A stretch of DNA of 64,000 bases. Origin: Sedimenticola sp. GTDB taxonomy: Bacteria; Pseudomonadota; Gammaproteobacteria; Chromatiales; Chromatiaceae. Under the pieces are notes generated by a model, which ran no database searches, had not been told where the DNA came from, and saw nothing but the letters and a program-made list of their open reading frames with translations. The stretch spans positions 209,278 to 273,277 of the forward strand of contig PKUO01000045.1 in NCBI GenBank assembly GCA_002869585.1. Reading direction: 5' to 3'. This document shows positions 8,692-17,680 of the stretch, piece by piece (the first letter of the stretch is position 1; each line of letters begins with the position of its first letter). A program made the translations under genes and the position numbers.

Positions 8692-9612
8692 TTATGCTGC
8701 CTTTTTGTTGCCGATTGCCCGCTTCATCTGGCGGTGTGACTCGGTGCTGTAGACTACCAGTCCCAGCCAGATCAGCGAGAAGGTGATCAGATGGTCACGG
8801 GTAAACGGCTCGTCCAAGACAAACACCGCGATCAGAAACTGGCACGTAGGGTTGATGTACTGAAGCATACCCACGGTCCCCAGCTTGAGTATTCTGGTTG
8901 AGGCGGTAAACAGGATCAGAGGCACGGCTGTCATCAGTGCCGAGCTGGCCAGGAGCAGATCCAGGCCCAGACTCAGATTGGCGAATATCAACTGATCACT
9001 GTGATACAGATAGACAAGGTAGATACCGGCCAGAGGGAAAAGCAAAAAGCATTCGACGGTCAGTCCCAGCAGGGCATCGATCGGCGTTCTCTTACGCACC
9101 AGGCTGTACAGCCCCATCGAAATTGCCAGGGTCAGCGCAACCCAGGGCAGTTGTCCAACGGCGAGAAGCAGATTAAGCACGCCAAGGCAGACAGCGAATA
9201 GCGCGAACAGCTGGATGCGGGTCAGAATTTCACACAGAAACAGGCGCCCCAAGGCCACCATGATAATCGGGAAGATGAAGTAGCCCATGCTCGCTTCCAG
9301 CGCCTTCGCATGATTCACCGCCCAGATGAATACCAGCCAGTTTAGTGATACCAGAAAGGCGCTGAGCAACAGCCAGGCGAGCAGTCGAAAATCAGTAAAC
9401 ACCCGGTAAAGGGCTTTTGTGCGGTTGTTAATGGAGACAACGGCGAAGGTCAATAACAGTGACCAGGCGACCCGGTGGGCTAGTATTTCAAAGGCCGATG
9501 CATTGCCCAATGCATGGTAAAAGACCGGGGAGAAGCCCCATATCGTGAATGCTGACAGCGCTGCGAGCACTCCGCGTCTGAGCAGTGCTGTTTCAGTCTC
9601 GTCTGTGGACAT
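8692..9612 (-). CDS. rarD: RarD-type DMT transporter
   Basis: A 306-residue integral membrane protein with ten predicted helices. RarD hallmarks are present: RRGVLAALSAFTIWGFSPVFY at the N-terminus (usually GxxxxxxAYxxWGxxPxY), LAHRVAWSLLL, and YINPTCQFLIAVFVLDEPF near the end. RarD is annotated as a chloramphenicol-sensitive or permease protein of the EamA group; its natural substrate is unknown. It is convergent with the DsrE-like gene, with only 32 bases between the stops. Confidence 0.9.
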   Translation of the reverse strand: MSTDETETALLRRGVLAALSAFTIWGFSPVFYHALGNASAFEILAHRVAWSLLLTFAVVSINNRTKALYRVFTDFRLLAWLLLSAFLVSLNWLVFIWAVNHAKALEASMGYFIFPIIMVALGRLFLCEILTRIQLFALFAVCLGVLNLLLAVGQLPWVALTLAISMGLYSLVRKRTPIDALLGLTVECFLLFPLAGIYLVYLYHSDQLIFANLSLGLDLLLASSALMTAVPLILFTASTRILKLGTVGMLQYINPTCQFLIAVFVLDEPFTRDHLITFSLIWLGLVVYSTESHRQMKRAIGNKKAA

Positions 9613-9717
9613 GCCGGGATAGTCACTAAAAGGACAAGTTTGCCTGAAAACCCAGGTGGCGGATATAGGTTTGTCCCATTCAGGAACAGGCTGTTGAATA
9701 CAGCGTGAGGGCGTTGA

Positions 9718-9744
9718 GGGTGAGGGAGAGAGATTCCCTCACCC
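9718..9744. other. Perfect 10-bp inverted repeat (hairpin)
   Basis: GGGTGAGGGA at 9718-9727 is the exact reverse complement of 9735-9744, with a seven-base loop. It sits just downstream of the yegP-like gene. No T-tract follows on either strand, so it is not a textbook intrinsic terminator, but it could stop or stabilise the yegP transcript. Confidence 0.5.
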
Positions 9745-9763
9745 GGAATAGAGTGCGGAATCC

Positions 9764-10099
9764 TTATGCAGTCTCTTCGACAACCTTGGCATCCGATGCG
9801 TTTCTGCCGACAGAATCGATGCCGTTATTGCGACCTTTTTCTGTCTTGTACATCTGACTCTTGCCGATGATCTGGCCGTTGGTGGCTGTCAGGGTGAAGA
9901 AGAAGGCGCCGTTGGTTGCGGTTTTCTTATCAAATCGCTTGGGGTCCTGGCTGTTCTTGCGGGTCGATTCGATACCGTTTTTACAACTGTCCAGCGATGC
10001 GTATCCCTGGCTTTGCAGGACGATTTCACCGTTGCCTGCCTTTAAAGAAAAGTAGCTCTTACCGTCTTTGCCAGTCGTGATAGTGAATTTTCCAGCCAT
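9764..10099 (-). CDS. YegP-family protein (two DUF1508 repeats)
   Basis: A 111-residue protein built from two tandem repeats of about 48 residues. Each repeat has a strand (FTITTGKDGKSYFSLKAGNG / FFFTLTATNGQIIGKSQ) followed by a serine- or tyrosine-anchored helix ending NGIESTRKN or NGIDSVGRN. This is the DUF1508/YegP architecture, a small cytoplasmic family without a settled function. A GGGGAAC site precedes the ATG. It appears monocistronic. Confidence 0.9.
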   Translation of the reverse strand: MAGKFTITTGKDGKSYFSLKAGNGEIVLQSQGYASLDSCKNGIESTRKNSQDPKRFDKKTATNGAFFFTLTATNGQIIGKSQMYKTEKGRNNGIDSVGRNASDAKVVEETA

Positions 10100-10315
10100 C
10101 GGTTGTTCCCCTTTGTGGTTTGCACAGACTAATGCGTTATCTGAAGATTTTTATTCTCCTCGCAACCGAGTATAACCTGTTTGTTTTAGGTCTGAACTGG
10201 AAAAACGGCGGATTTAACCAAAAATTACGCTTCCAACAGGACGTGTTCCGATACTGTGGAAATCAGGTTGGCCCTGCTTGTATACTCAATTCTGGATGCA
10301 GTGGAGATCAGGTTG

Positions 10316-10807
10316 ATGAGTCCTTTTTGGTTGGTAATGGTTAGTTTTTCTGTTGGCGCTTTGGTCGGCTGGTTTGTCACAGTGCAATTCCGGGCAGGTA
10401 AAACGGCAGCCAAACTGCAGGCTGAGCTGGATGACATGAAGGCCATGCATGAGCAGTACAAAGAGGATGTCGATCGGCATTTTGTACAGACCTCGTCTCT
10501 GGTGAATAATCTGACGCAAAGCTATAAAGAGGTTCATGACCATCTCTCCAAGGGTGCACAGACCCTCTGCAGCAATGATCTGGCGCAAATGCTTCAGCAG
10601 ACAACCACCCCGCTGATTGCCGATGTAATCGACGGTGAGAAGGCGGATGAAGCGGAAGACTCAGACCATCCGGATATACCGGCCGATATATCTGTAGAGG
10701 CAGATGAGCAAAATACCGTCGGGCAGACTGCCGACGCTGCCCGGGAGTCAACAGAGGCCACCACGCAGCCAGCAGACGGGAGAGAAGAAAAGTCTACCCA
10801 ACTGTGA
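10316..10807 (+). CDS. zapG: ZapG/YhcB-family inner-membrane protein (DUF1043)
   Basis: A 163-residue protein with one N-terminal membrane helix (LVMVSFSVGALVGWFVTVQF) and a coiled-coil region (about 28-90: KLQAELDDMKAMHEQYKEDVDRHF, TSSLVNNLTQSYKEVHDHL). It ends in an acidic, low-complexity tail. This is the YhcB/DUF1043 pattern. E. coli YhcB/ZapG is linked to cell division and envelope homeostasis. The ATG at 10316 is chosen over an upstream in-frame ATG because the hydrophobic helix then begins at residue 4, as in the family, and GGAGATCAGG precedes it. Confidence 0.85.
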   Translation: MSPFWLVMVSFSVGALVGWFVTVQFRAGKTAAKLQAELDDMKAMHEQYKEDVDRHFVQTSSLVNNLTQSYKEVHDHLSKGAQTLCSNDLAQMLQQTTTPLIADVIDGEKADEAEDSDHPDIPADISVEADEQNTVGQTADAARESTEATTQPADGREEKSTQL

Positions 10808-10864
10808 TCGCTGATAGGCTTCCCGAAGGTGGGTTACCTTCGCCTGACCCCTAGAGGGCATTTG

Positions 10865-11836
10865 GTGTCAACTCTGTTGTTCAGTATCAAAAGGGTTATG
10901 AAGGAGCTGGGGGTTGAAACCTTCCGGATCTCCGCAACCCTGTTCAAAGTGATGATACCCGTGCTGATCCTGGTCAAGGTACTCGAGGAAGCCGGTGGTA
11001 TTCGCTACATCGGCTATCTGCTCGAGCCGTTGATGTCATTCGTCGGTCTGCCCGAATCGATGGGACTGGTCTGGGCAACGACATTGTTGACCAATATCTA
11101 TGCCGGCATGGTGATCTTTTTCAACCTGGCGGCCGGGGAGAGTCTGACAGTTGCACAGGTCACTGTCCTGGGCGGGATGATGCTGATCGCACACACCTTG
11201 CCTATCGAAGCGAGAATCGCCCAGAAGGCCGGCGTCCGCATATCGGCAACCCTGGCGATCCGGTTTTTCGGCGCGCTGCTGTACGGTTTTATCCTCTTCC
11301 ATCTGTATCGATGGGCTGACTGGCTGCAACAGCCGGTCGAGCTGATCTGGACCCCGCCCGTCCAGGACAACTCCCTCCAGGGGTGGCTGGTTGCCCAGCT
11401 TGAGAGCTTTTTCCTGATCGTGGTACTGATCTTTGTCCTGCTGAGCCTGCTGAAAATCCTCAAGGCGCTGCACATAGAACGCCTGATGATCTGGCTGCTG
11501 CGGCCGGTGCTGAAGCTGATAGGGATAGGACCGGCGGCAACCACCATCACCATTGTCGGCATGACCCTGGGACTGGCGTTGGGGGGTGGTCTGCTGATCA
11601 GGGAGGCGAAGGCGGGAGAGCTCAGTCCGATGGACATATTCGCATCAATGGGCCTGCTGGCCCTCTGCCACAGTATTATCGAAGATACGCTTCTGGTCCT
11701 GTTTCTTGGTGCAGATATCTCGGGTGTCCTCTGGTTTCGGATTCTCTTTGCTCTGGTAATGATGATGCTGATCACCCGGGTTGTGGAGCTGCTGAGTGAG
11801 GGTTTTCGCTCACGCTATCTGATGCATACAGACTAG
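10865..11836 (+). CDS. Nucleoside-recognition (Gate) domain membrane protein
   Basis: About 323 residues, highly hydrophobic, with two Gate-type halves. The first contains LLTNIYAGMVIFFNLAAGESLT and HTLPIEARIAQKAG; the second contains GIGPAATTITIVGMTLGLALGGGLLIREA and LCHSIIEDTLLVLFLGAD. The paired halves resemble the SpmA/SpmB-like and nucleoside transporter Gate proteins, but the transported molecule is unknown. The GTG at 10865 follows AGAGGG at a good distance; a further upstream GTG at 10829 and an ATG at 10898 are alternatives. It follows zapG on the same strand. Confidence 0.75.
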   Translation: MSTLLFSIKRVMKELGVETFRISATLFKVMIPVLILVKVLEEAGGIRYIGYLLEPLMSFVGLPESMGLVWATTLLTNIYAGMVIFFNLAAGESLTVAQVTVLGGMMLIAHTLPIEARIAQKAGVRISATLAIRFFGALLYGFILFHLYRWADWLQQPVELIWTPPVQDNSLQGWLVAQLESFFLIVVLIFVLLSLLKILKALHIERLMIWLLRPVLKLIGIGPAATTITIVGMTLGLALGGGLLIREAKAGELSPMDIFASMGLLALCHSIIEDTLLVLFLGADISGVLWFRILFALVMMMLITRVVELLSEGFRSRYLMHTD

Positions 11837-11980
11837 GTTCGGTTTCTCTCTGTCGGTCTGTTTCACAGAGATAATTGCCCGGGGTTCCAGTTATCTCCAG
11901 TCAAGTTTCCACAAGGGCTAAAAAAATTCTCTTTTGGGCCGATAGACTCCTGTGTGGCGAGTCGACAGACAGAGGGATTG

Positions 11981-13834
11981 ATGAACCAGCCTGTAAACGA
12001 ATGGAAAGACAAGTACCTGGAGAGCCTGGCCGATCTGGAGAAGAAGGATCAGCATTGGCAGTCCATTGAATTTTCACTGCGCAAGTGTATCTCCCGGCTC
12101 AGTTTTATTGGCGATGGCCGTGACGCGGAACTGGATGAAAAGCTGGAGACGCTGCGCAACCGTGTGCGCGGTGAGCAGGATATCGAACACCTGCTGCGTA
12201 TGATTGAAGGTATTACCCGCTTCTCCGATTCGCTCTCTTCAGCGACCGGTCAGGGGCTGGATCATCAGCAGCTTTCCGAACAGCTGTTACCCCTTCTTCA
12301 GGTCCCGCCGTTTCCGACCGCACTCAAAGGGCAGGTCAAAGGACTCGCCAGGAAGATGAAAAAGGGGGAGATGAGCGCTGATCTGCTCCAGGAGTGTTTG
12401 TCCCTGATCAAGGAGGGACTTACTCAAGGGGGCGATGAGACGGGGGGTGGGACAGGTCTGTTATCACGTATCTTCGCACGACCTGCCAGCGGGCAGAACG
12501 AGCCAACTCCCGAGCCGGAGGATGTACGCCCGGAAACAGTACCCGAACAAGTTCCGGCACGACACCCCCCACAGGCACAGCCCGCCGAACAGAGCCAGGA
12601 ACTGCATGCCCTGGCCAGAGAAATTCTGGTCCTGCTGGTGCGAAAGCTCGATGCAGTGGAGGGCTGGTCCCAGCCGCTGCTACCCTTTCTGGGCAGAATT
12701 GATCAGGCGCCGACGGCAGCCGCACTGCTAAACCTGACCGATGAACTGGCAGGCATACTGGCCCCTTGCGACAAGGAGTCGGTGCCTGCCGATAAGGCGC
12801 TGCTGCAACTGCTCGATCAGCTCGATCTCGCGGGAGAATCACGCGATCAGATCAATGCGCTGCAGGCCCGGTTACAGAAAGGTGTCGATGAGAAAGGCTT
12901 GCCGGAGGTGCTTGAACAGATCGTCTCGCTGGTGGGCCAGGTACGTCAGCGAGCAGAGGTTGAGCGTCAGGAGGTCGAGCGCTTTCTGTTGCAACTGACG
13001 GAGCGTCTGCAGGCATTGGATTCCGAACTGCTTGGGGTCGACCAGCAAGGCCGCCAAATCATCGAAGATAGTATTGAATTTGGCGAGACCGTGCAGGGTG
13101 ATATGTCTGATCTGCATGCCCATGTAGAGGCGGCGAATGATCTTGATGAACTGAAGCTGACCATCTCCGAACGTATTGTCCTGATCCAGGAGCGGTTGCG
13201 TCAGCACCGGCATGAGGAGGAGAACCGTGCCGAGCAGTTGGAACAGCACATCGGTGGCCTGAAGGCGCGTCTCGATGAAGTCGAGAAGGAGAGTTCGTCC
13301 CTGAAGAAAAGCGTCATAGAGGCGAGAAAGCGGGCGTTCAAGGATGCACTCACCGGGCTGAACAACCGGCACGCCTTCGATACCCGCATGGATGAGGAGT
13401 TTTCACGCTGGAGCCGCTATGATTTTCCCATGAGCATGTTGGTGCTCGATATCGATAATTTCAAAAAAATCAATGACACCTACGGTCACAAGGCCGGCGA
13501 CAAGGTGTTGAAGGTGGTTGGCGGATTGCTGCAAAAACAGGTCAGGAAAGCGGACTTTTCCGCCAGTTATGGCGGTGAAGAGTTTGTCGTCCTGCTGCCC
13601 GAAATCGCCCTGGATGATGCCTGGCAGGTGGCCGAAAAAATTCGCAGCGCGATCGAGAAGAAGGGTTTTCATTCCGGTGAGGATGCCGTAACCGTAACTG
13701 TCTCCTGTGGTATCGCACAGTTCCGGAAGGGTGATACGCCGGAGAGCGCATTCAACCGGGCGGATACGGCACTGTATCATGCCAAGGGAACGGGAAAGAA
13801 TAAAAGCTGCACTGAAAAAGAATTAAATCAATAG
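11981..13834 (+). CDS. Diguanylate cyclase (GGDEF) with long coiled-coil N-terminus
   Basis: A 617-residue soluble protein. Residues ~1-440 are largely helical and charged, including a Pro/Glu-rich linker around 165-200 and heptad-rich stretches around 310-440. The C-terminal ~170 residues are a GGDEF domain with DALTGLNNRHAFD, a metal-binding DIDNFKKINDTYGH and an intact active site GGEEF (531-535). RKAD (522-525), exactly five residues before it, is an inhibitory I-site, so a feedback-inhibited c-di-GMP synthase is expected. The ATG at 11981 follows AGAGGGATTG. The gene begins a run with a receiver-TPR protein and a histidine kinase on the same strand, 208 bases apart. Confidence 0.9.
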   Translation: MNQPVNEWKDKYLESLADLEKKDQHWQSIEFSLRKCISRLSFIGDGRDAELDEKLETLRNRVRGEQDIEHLLRMIEGITRFSDSLSSATGQGLDHQQLSEQLLPLLQVPPFPTALKGQVKGLARKMKKGEMSADLLQECLSLIKEGLTQGGDETGGGTGLLSRIFARPASGQNEPTPEPEDVRPETVPEQVPARHPPQAQPAEQSQELHALAREILVLLVRKLDAVEGWSQPLLPFLGRIDQAPTAAALLNLTDELAGILAPCDKESVPADKALLQLLDQLDLAGESRDQINALQARLQKGVDEKGLPEVLEQIVSLVGQVRQRAEVERQEVERFLLQLTERLQALDSELLGVDQQGRQIIEDSIEFGETVQGDMSDLHAHVEAANDLDELKLTISERIVLIQERLRQHRHEEENRAEQLEQHIGGLKARLDEVEKESSSLKKSVIEARKRAFKDALTGLNNRHAFDTRMDEEFSRWSRYDFPMSMLVLDIDNFKKINDTYGHKAGDKVLKVVGGLLQKQVRKADFSASYGGEEFVVLLPEIALDDAWQVAEKIRSAIEKKGFHSGEDAVTVTVSCGIAQFRKGDTPESAFNRADTALYHAKGTGKNKSCTEKELNQ

Positions 13835-14042
13835 GATATAGAATAAAATTAAACTAATGTCTATATTGTTTCATGTGTGCAGGCTGTGGATTAGCAGTCG
13901 ATAAAAATTCAGGATTTTCATTCAGGTTTCTCCAAAGCGTGCCGATATCTTGATAGGCAGCCATAACCAGTATCAGGTTCAATACGTAACCAGTGGGGTG
14001 GAGTGCCGGTTCAAGCAGGTGGATGGTTAGAAGGGAGTAAGG

Positions 14043-15665
14043 GTGAAACTCAAACGCAGTTATCTTGAAGACAAGGCGTATCTGGTCGTCGATGATTTTG
14101 GCGATATGCGCAGCCTGATCAAGAACATGCTCCTCAGTTGCGGGGTCAGCGACATCTCTGTGGCCGTGAACGGCCTGCAGGCGATAGCCTCCATGGAGAG
14201 TCGCCGATTCGATGTGGTGCTGTGTGACTACAATCTCGGTGCAGGCAAGGATGGCCAGCAGGTTCTCGAAGAGGCCCGCCACCGGGGTCTGATAGGTCTT
14301 GGCACAGTATTTGTCATGATTACCGCCGAGAATGCCCGCGAGATGGTGATGGGGGCGGTTGAGTATGAACCCGACTCTTATCTGACCAAGCCTTTCAACA
14401 AAGATCTTCTGCGCTCCCGCCTCGAGAAACTGATCGCCAAAAAGCAGAATCTGTTGACCGTGGAGCAGGCCATGGACAGAAAGGATTTCACCCAGGCGAT
14501 ACACATCATCGATGAAAAAATTGCCGGAAAGCCCCCCAATATCAGTGAGTTGAATAAGCTCAAGGGTGAAATCTGTCTGCAGGCGGGCGAGATCGATCTG
14601 GCTGCGGCGGTCTACGAAAAGGTGCTGGCAGTCAGAGAGATGCCCTGGGCCAGACTGGGTCTGGGAAAGACTCTGTTTCTCTCCAAGCGTTATAGCGAAG
14701 CCAAGGAGGTCTTTCAGGGGCTGATCAACGACAACGAGCGTTATACCGCCGCCTATGACTGGCTGGCCAAGACCTATAAATGCCTGAACCAGATGCAGTC
14801 TGCCCAGGAGGTGTTGCAGAAGGCTACCGACCTCTCCCCGAAGGTGGTAGTCAGACAGCGGGCGCTTGGGGAGATCGCCTTGACCAACAAAGATGAGCGT
14901 ACCGCCAATGCGGCCTTCTCCAGCGCCGTTAAATTTGGCAGACACTCTGTCTATAAGCACCCATCCATTTACGCCAACCTGGCCAAGGTGACAGCCGCCA
15001 GCAAGACGGGTGGTGCTGGCCTGAAAATCATCAAGGAGATGGAGCGCGAGTTTAGCGACAACGCCGAGGCGAGTTTCTATGCAGCAGCGGCCGAGAGCGT
15101 GATCCACGAGGGCATGGGCAATGCCGAGGCGTCAAAGAAGTCGTTGGACCGGGCGCTGGGTCTGTATGACACCCTGGGTCAGCACGCGAGCACAGACTAT
15201 TCCATTGAATTGGCCAAGACCTACGACAAACTGGGTGATCCGAAGAAGGCCATCGACCTGCTGCATCAGGCGGTTCGTAATAACCACTCGGATGAGGAAC
15301 TGCTGAGTGAAGTCGGGGCGACCATGGAGTCACTGGGTCTGCAGGACGATTCGGCGAATTTCATTGCCGAGATTCGCAAGGAGATCGTCCGGTTGAACAA
15401 CAAGGGCGTTCAACTGGCAAAAGTAGGGAAACTGGAAGAGGCAATAATCCTGTTCGAAGAGGCCGCCGAGGGCATGTCGGGAAACAAGGTGGTCAATCTT
15501 AATGCAGCACGTGTTCTGCTGATGAACATGGAAAAAAATGGCATGGCCGCTGGAGAGATGGGCAAGGTCAGGCTCTATCTGGACCGGGTAAAGCGCGTCG
15601 ATCCGGACAACCAGGTATTGCGCAAGCTGCAGATCAAGTTTCAGGAGATGGTCAGCCGTGTCTGA
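14043..15665 (+). CDS. Receiver-TPR response regulator
   Basis: A 540-residue protein. The N-terminal CheY-like receiver (about 10-135) has VVDDFGD, phospho-acceptor Asp in VVLCDYNLGAGKDG, MITA and a KPF lysine. The remainder is a long array of TPR-like helical repeats (for example AAVYEKVLAVREMPWARLGLG, YTAAYDWLAKTYKCL, IELAKTYDKLGDPKKAIDLL). There is no DNA-binding or enzymatic output, so regulation is probably through protein-protein contacts. A GTG start follows AAGGGAG at six bases. Only 15 bases separate it from the histidine kinase that follows, its probable partner. Confidence 0.88.
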   Translation: MKLKRSYLEDKAYLVVDDFGDMRSLIKNMLLSCGVSDISVAVNGLQAIASMESRRFDVVLCDYNLGAGKDGQQVLEEARHRGLIGLGTVFVMITAENAREMVMGAVEYEPDSYLTKPFNKDLLRSRLEKLIAKKQNLLTVEQAMDRKDFTQAIHIIDEKIAGKPPNISELNKLKGEICLQAGEIDLAAAVYEKVLAVREMPWARLGLGKTLFLSKRYSEAKEVFQGLINDNERYTAAYDWLAKTYKCLNQMQSAQEVLQKATDLSPKVVVRQRALGEIALTNKDERTANAAFSSAVKFGRHSVYKHPSIYANLAKVTAASKTGGAGLKIIKEMEREFSDNAEASFYAAAAESVIHEGMGNAEASKKSLDRALGLYDTLGQHASTDYSIELAKTYDKLGDPKKAIDLLHQAVRNNHSDEELLSEVGATMESLGLQDDSANFIAEIRKEIVRLNNKGVQLAKVGKLEEAIILFEEAAEGMSGNKVVNLNAARVLLMNMEKNGMAAGEMGKVRLYLDRVKRVDPDNQVLRKLQIKFQEMVSRV

Positions 15666-15680
15666 CCCAGAACAGACTAT

Positions 15681-16349
15681 ATGAATTTTTCTGACATATT
15701 GGCCTCGATCATCCACGATATGAAAAACTCATTGGGGATGGTGATCAATACCCTGGAGGAGATCACCTCTGCGGGCGATGATGCGAATCTCGACAAACAC
15801 AAAATTCCCGTGCTGCAACATGAGGCCAAGCGTCTGAGCAATAACCTCATCGAGTTGCTGACGCTTTACAAAATCGAGAATGAGCGCATCACAGCGAGCA
15901 TTGACGAGGTACACGTCGATGAGTTTCTGGAAGAGATTGTCATCGATAATCAGGTATTTGCCCAATCCAAGGATGTCTCTCTGGAGTATCAGTGTGAACC
16001 GGAATTGACCGGCTTCTTTGATGAGGGGCTGGTGCGTGGTGTCATCAATAATCTGATTGGCAATGGATTACGCTACACAGGGTCTCAAATGCTGATTGTG
16101 GCTGGGATGATCGATGATCATCTGGTTATCCAGGTGGAGGATGACGGCGAGGGCTACCCCCAGAGCATGCTCGATGCCCAGGCCGCCTTTGACCGCAACG
16201 AGAGTTTCGTCGAAGGCCATACCCAGTTGGGCATCTACTTTGCCGGTATGGTTGCGCGTCTGCACAAGAACCTGGAGAAGAAGGGATTTATCAGGCTCTC
16301 CAACGGTAATCACCTGAAAGGCGGGTGTTTTTCGATCTGGTTGCCTTGA
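15681..16349 (+). CDS. Small cytoplasmic sensor histidine kinase
   Basis: A 222-residue protein without membrane segments or a recognised sensor domain. The dimerisation helix carries IIHDMKNSLG (H12) almost at the N-terminus. The HATPase domain has N-box NNLIGNGLRYTG, G1 VEDDGEGYP and a G2-like QLGIYFAGMVA. Such minimal kinases usually depend on a partner for input; the receiver-TPR protein encoded just upstream is the obvious candidate. The protein is complete and ends with the usual GGCFSIWLP strand. Confidence 0.85.
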   Translation: MNFSDILASIIHDMKNSLGMVINTLEEITSAGDDANLDKHKIPVLQHEAKRLSNNLIELLTLYKIENERITASIDEVHVDEFLEEIVIDNQVFAQSKDVSLEYQCEPELTGFFDEGLVRGVINNLIGNGLRYTGSQMLIVAGMIDDHLVIQVEDDGEGYPQSMLDAQAAFDRNESFVEGHTQLGIYFAGMVARLHKNLEKKGFIRLSNGNHLKGGCFSIWLP

Positions 16350-16449
16350 GCAAGACTTGGTGCGATTGATCGAAAAAGCGTGTTGTCCTTACATTCTTGC
16401 ACCACTATGAGAATAACGGCCGAATCAAGTCACTATCCACTGGCATGGA

Positions 16450-16710
16450 TTATTTCTCCTTGTCACCGGAACCCTGAGTGAAATAAGTTTCGGCCATGCC
16501 TGCCATCATCTTCTGAAAGCCTCCCATCGAATCGAGGGATTGCTTGATATAAGGCTGCATCAGGCTCATGGGATCATAACCCTCTGCGCCAGCGGCAATC
16601 TGTTCGCGCATTTTTCCCATGATATCTTCATGCAGGCCCTGAACATCTGGCCAGCCCATCATCTTGCGGAACTCTTCCGGGGTCATATCGATGCTGATGT
16701 TGACTTTCAT
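16450..16710 (-). CDS. Small conserved protein (DUF6489-like)
   Basis: An 86-residue protein starting MKVNISIDMTPEEFRKMMGWPDV and rich in methionine in its C-terminal half (SMGGFQKMMAGMAETYF). The opening, with a beta strand and then TPEE and a G-x-PDV motif, resembles the DUF6489 family of short proteobacterial proteins. No function is assigned. It has its own start with AGGATCGACC upstream and is convergent with the histidine kinase gene. Confidence 0.75.
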   Translation of the reverse strand: MKVNISIDMTPEEFRKMMGWPDVQGLHEDIMGKMREQIAAGAEGYDPMSLMQPYIKQSLDSMGGFQKMMAGMAETYFTQGSGDKEK

Positions 16711-16819
16711 GGTCGATCCTTTGCGGCAGGGTGGTTACAAGGCTATTCTAGTTTATTGCGATGCAATATGAAATCAACCATTCCCCCGGATTGTAACGGG
16801 CCTCTGCAGAAAGCAAACC

Positions 16820-17671
16820 GTGTCGGAGAGTCGGGATAATGGGATAATACGCCCGGTTAACTATATCTGGATGAGAGATTCGGTGCAGGCGGAATTTTTA
16901 CAACAACTCTCTCTGATTGCCGAGACTGGTGATCAGGTTGATCAGTTGCAGGCCCTGGCCGTTGCATTGCAACTGCCAGTAGAACTGGCGTCGAACATGC
17001 AGACGCCAAGCAGGTATCAGTTGTTCAAAACCGTACACCGGCTGGAATTACGGGAAACGGGGAAGGGCGCCCCTGGTCCTGTGTTTATCGATTTCCTCTC
17101 TGGAAAGGCTGCACACCGGCGTCAATTCGGCGGTGGACGCGGCCAACCACTGGCGCGTGCCATAGGACTGAAAAAGGGGATGGTGCCTAGGGTGCTTGAC
17201 GCCACCGCCGGTCTTGGGCGTGATGCTTTTGTACTGGCTACCTTGGGGTGCGCGGTGACCATGGTGGAGCGCTCACCAATAATCCATGCTTTATTAGCCG
17301 ATGCCATTGCTCGCGCACACGAAGATACCGGGGTGAGGGAGATAACGGACCGGCTTAGGTTGATTCACGCCGATGCCAGCGTCTATATGGATGCGCTTGT
17401 GGACTCGCTTCGGCCGGATGTCGTTTATCTCGATCCAATGTACCCGCATCGTGAAAAAACCGCCCTGGTGAAAAAAGAGATGCGGCTGTTTCGGCATATC
17501 GTCGGCGATGATAGGGATGGCGTTCGTTTACTGGAATCGGCGCGCAAGTGCGCCCGGATGCGCGTGGCCGTGAAACGTCCGATCAACGCCGAGCCTCTCG
17601 GCAACCAGCCGGCAGATGCCCTGATCAAGAGTCCCAATACCCGCTATGATCTCTACTTTTCTCATCACTGA
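16820..17671 (+). CDS. rsmJ: RsmJ: 16S rRNA (guanine1516-N2)-methyltransferase
   Basis: A 283-residue class I SAM-dependent methyltransferase of the RsmJ type. It has the conserved FIDFLSGKAAHRRQFGGGRGQ, motif I VLDATAGLGRDAFVLATLG, VERSP (adenosine-binding acidic strand), and the DPP-like catalytic motif VYLDPMYPHR. The family N2-methylates G1516 of 16S rRNA. The GTG at 16820 gives the longest protein; an ATG at 16871 is possible because neither has a strong ribosome-binding site. It is followed at nine bases by another rRNA guanine-N2 methyltransferase, so the two are likely co-transcribed. Confidence 0.9.
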   Translation: MSESRDNGIIRPVNYIWMRDSVQAEFLQQLSLIAETGDQVDQLQALAVALQLPVELASNMQTPSRYQLFKTVHRLELRETGKGAPGPVFIDFLSGKAAHRRQFGGGRGQPLARAIGLKKGMVPRVLDATAGLGRDAFVLATLGCAVTMVERSPIIHALLADAIARAHEDTGVREITDRLRLIHADASVYMDALVDSLRPDVVYLDPMYPHREKTALVKKEMRLFRHIVGDDRDGVRLLESARKCARMRVAVKRPINAEPLGNQPADALIKSPNTRYDLYFSHH

Positions 17672-17680
17672 GCAACCGCT

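Noticed and set aside
13854..15107. A 417-codon open frame on the minus strand
   Set aside because: It lies opposite the receiver-TPR gene, whose domains are clear. The antisense translation shows no recognisable family and reflects codon bias of the real gene.
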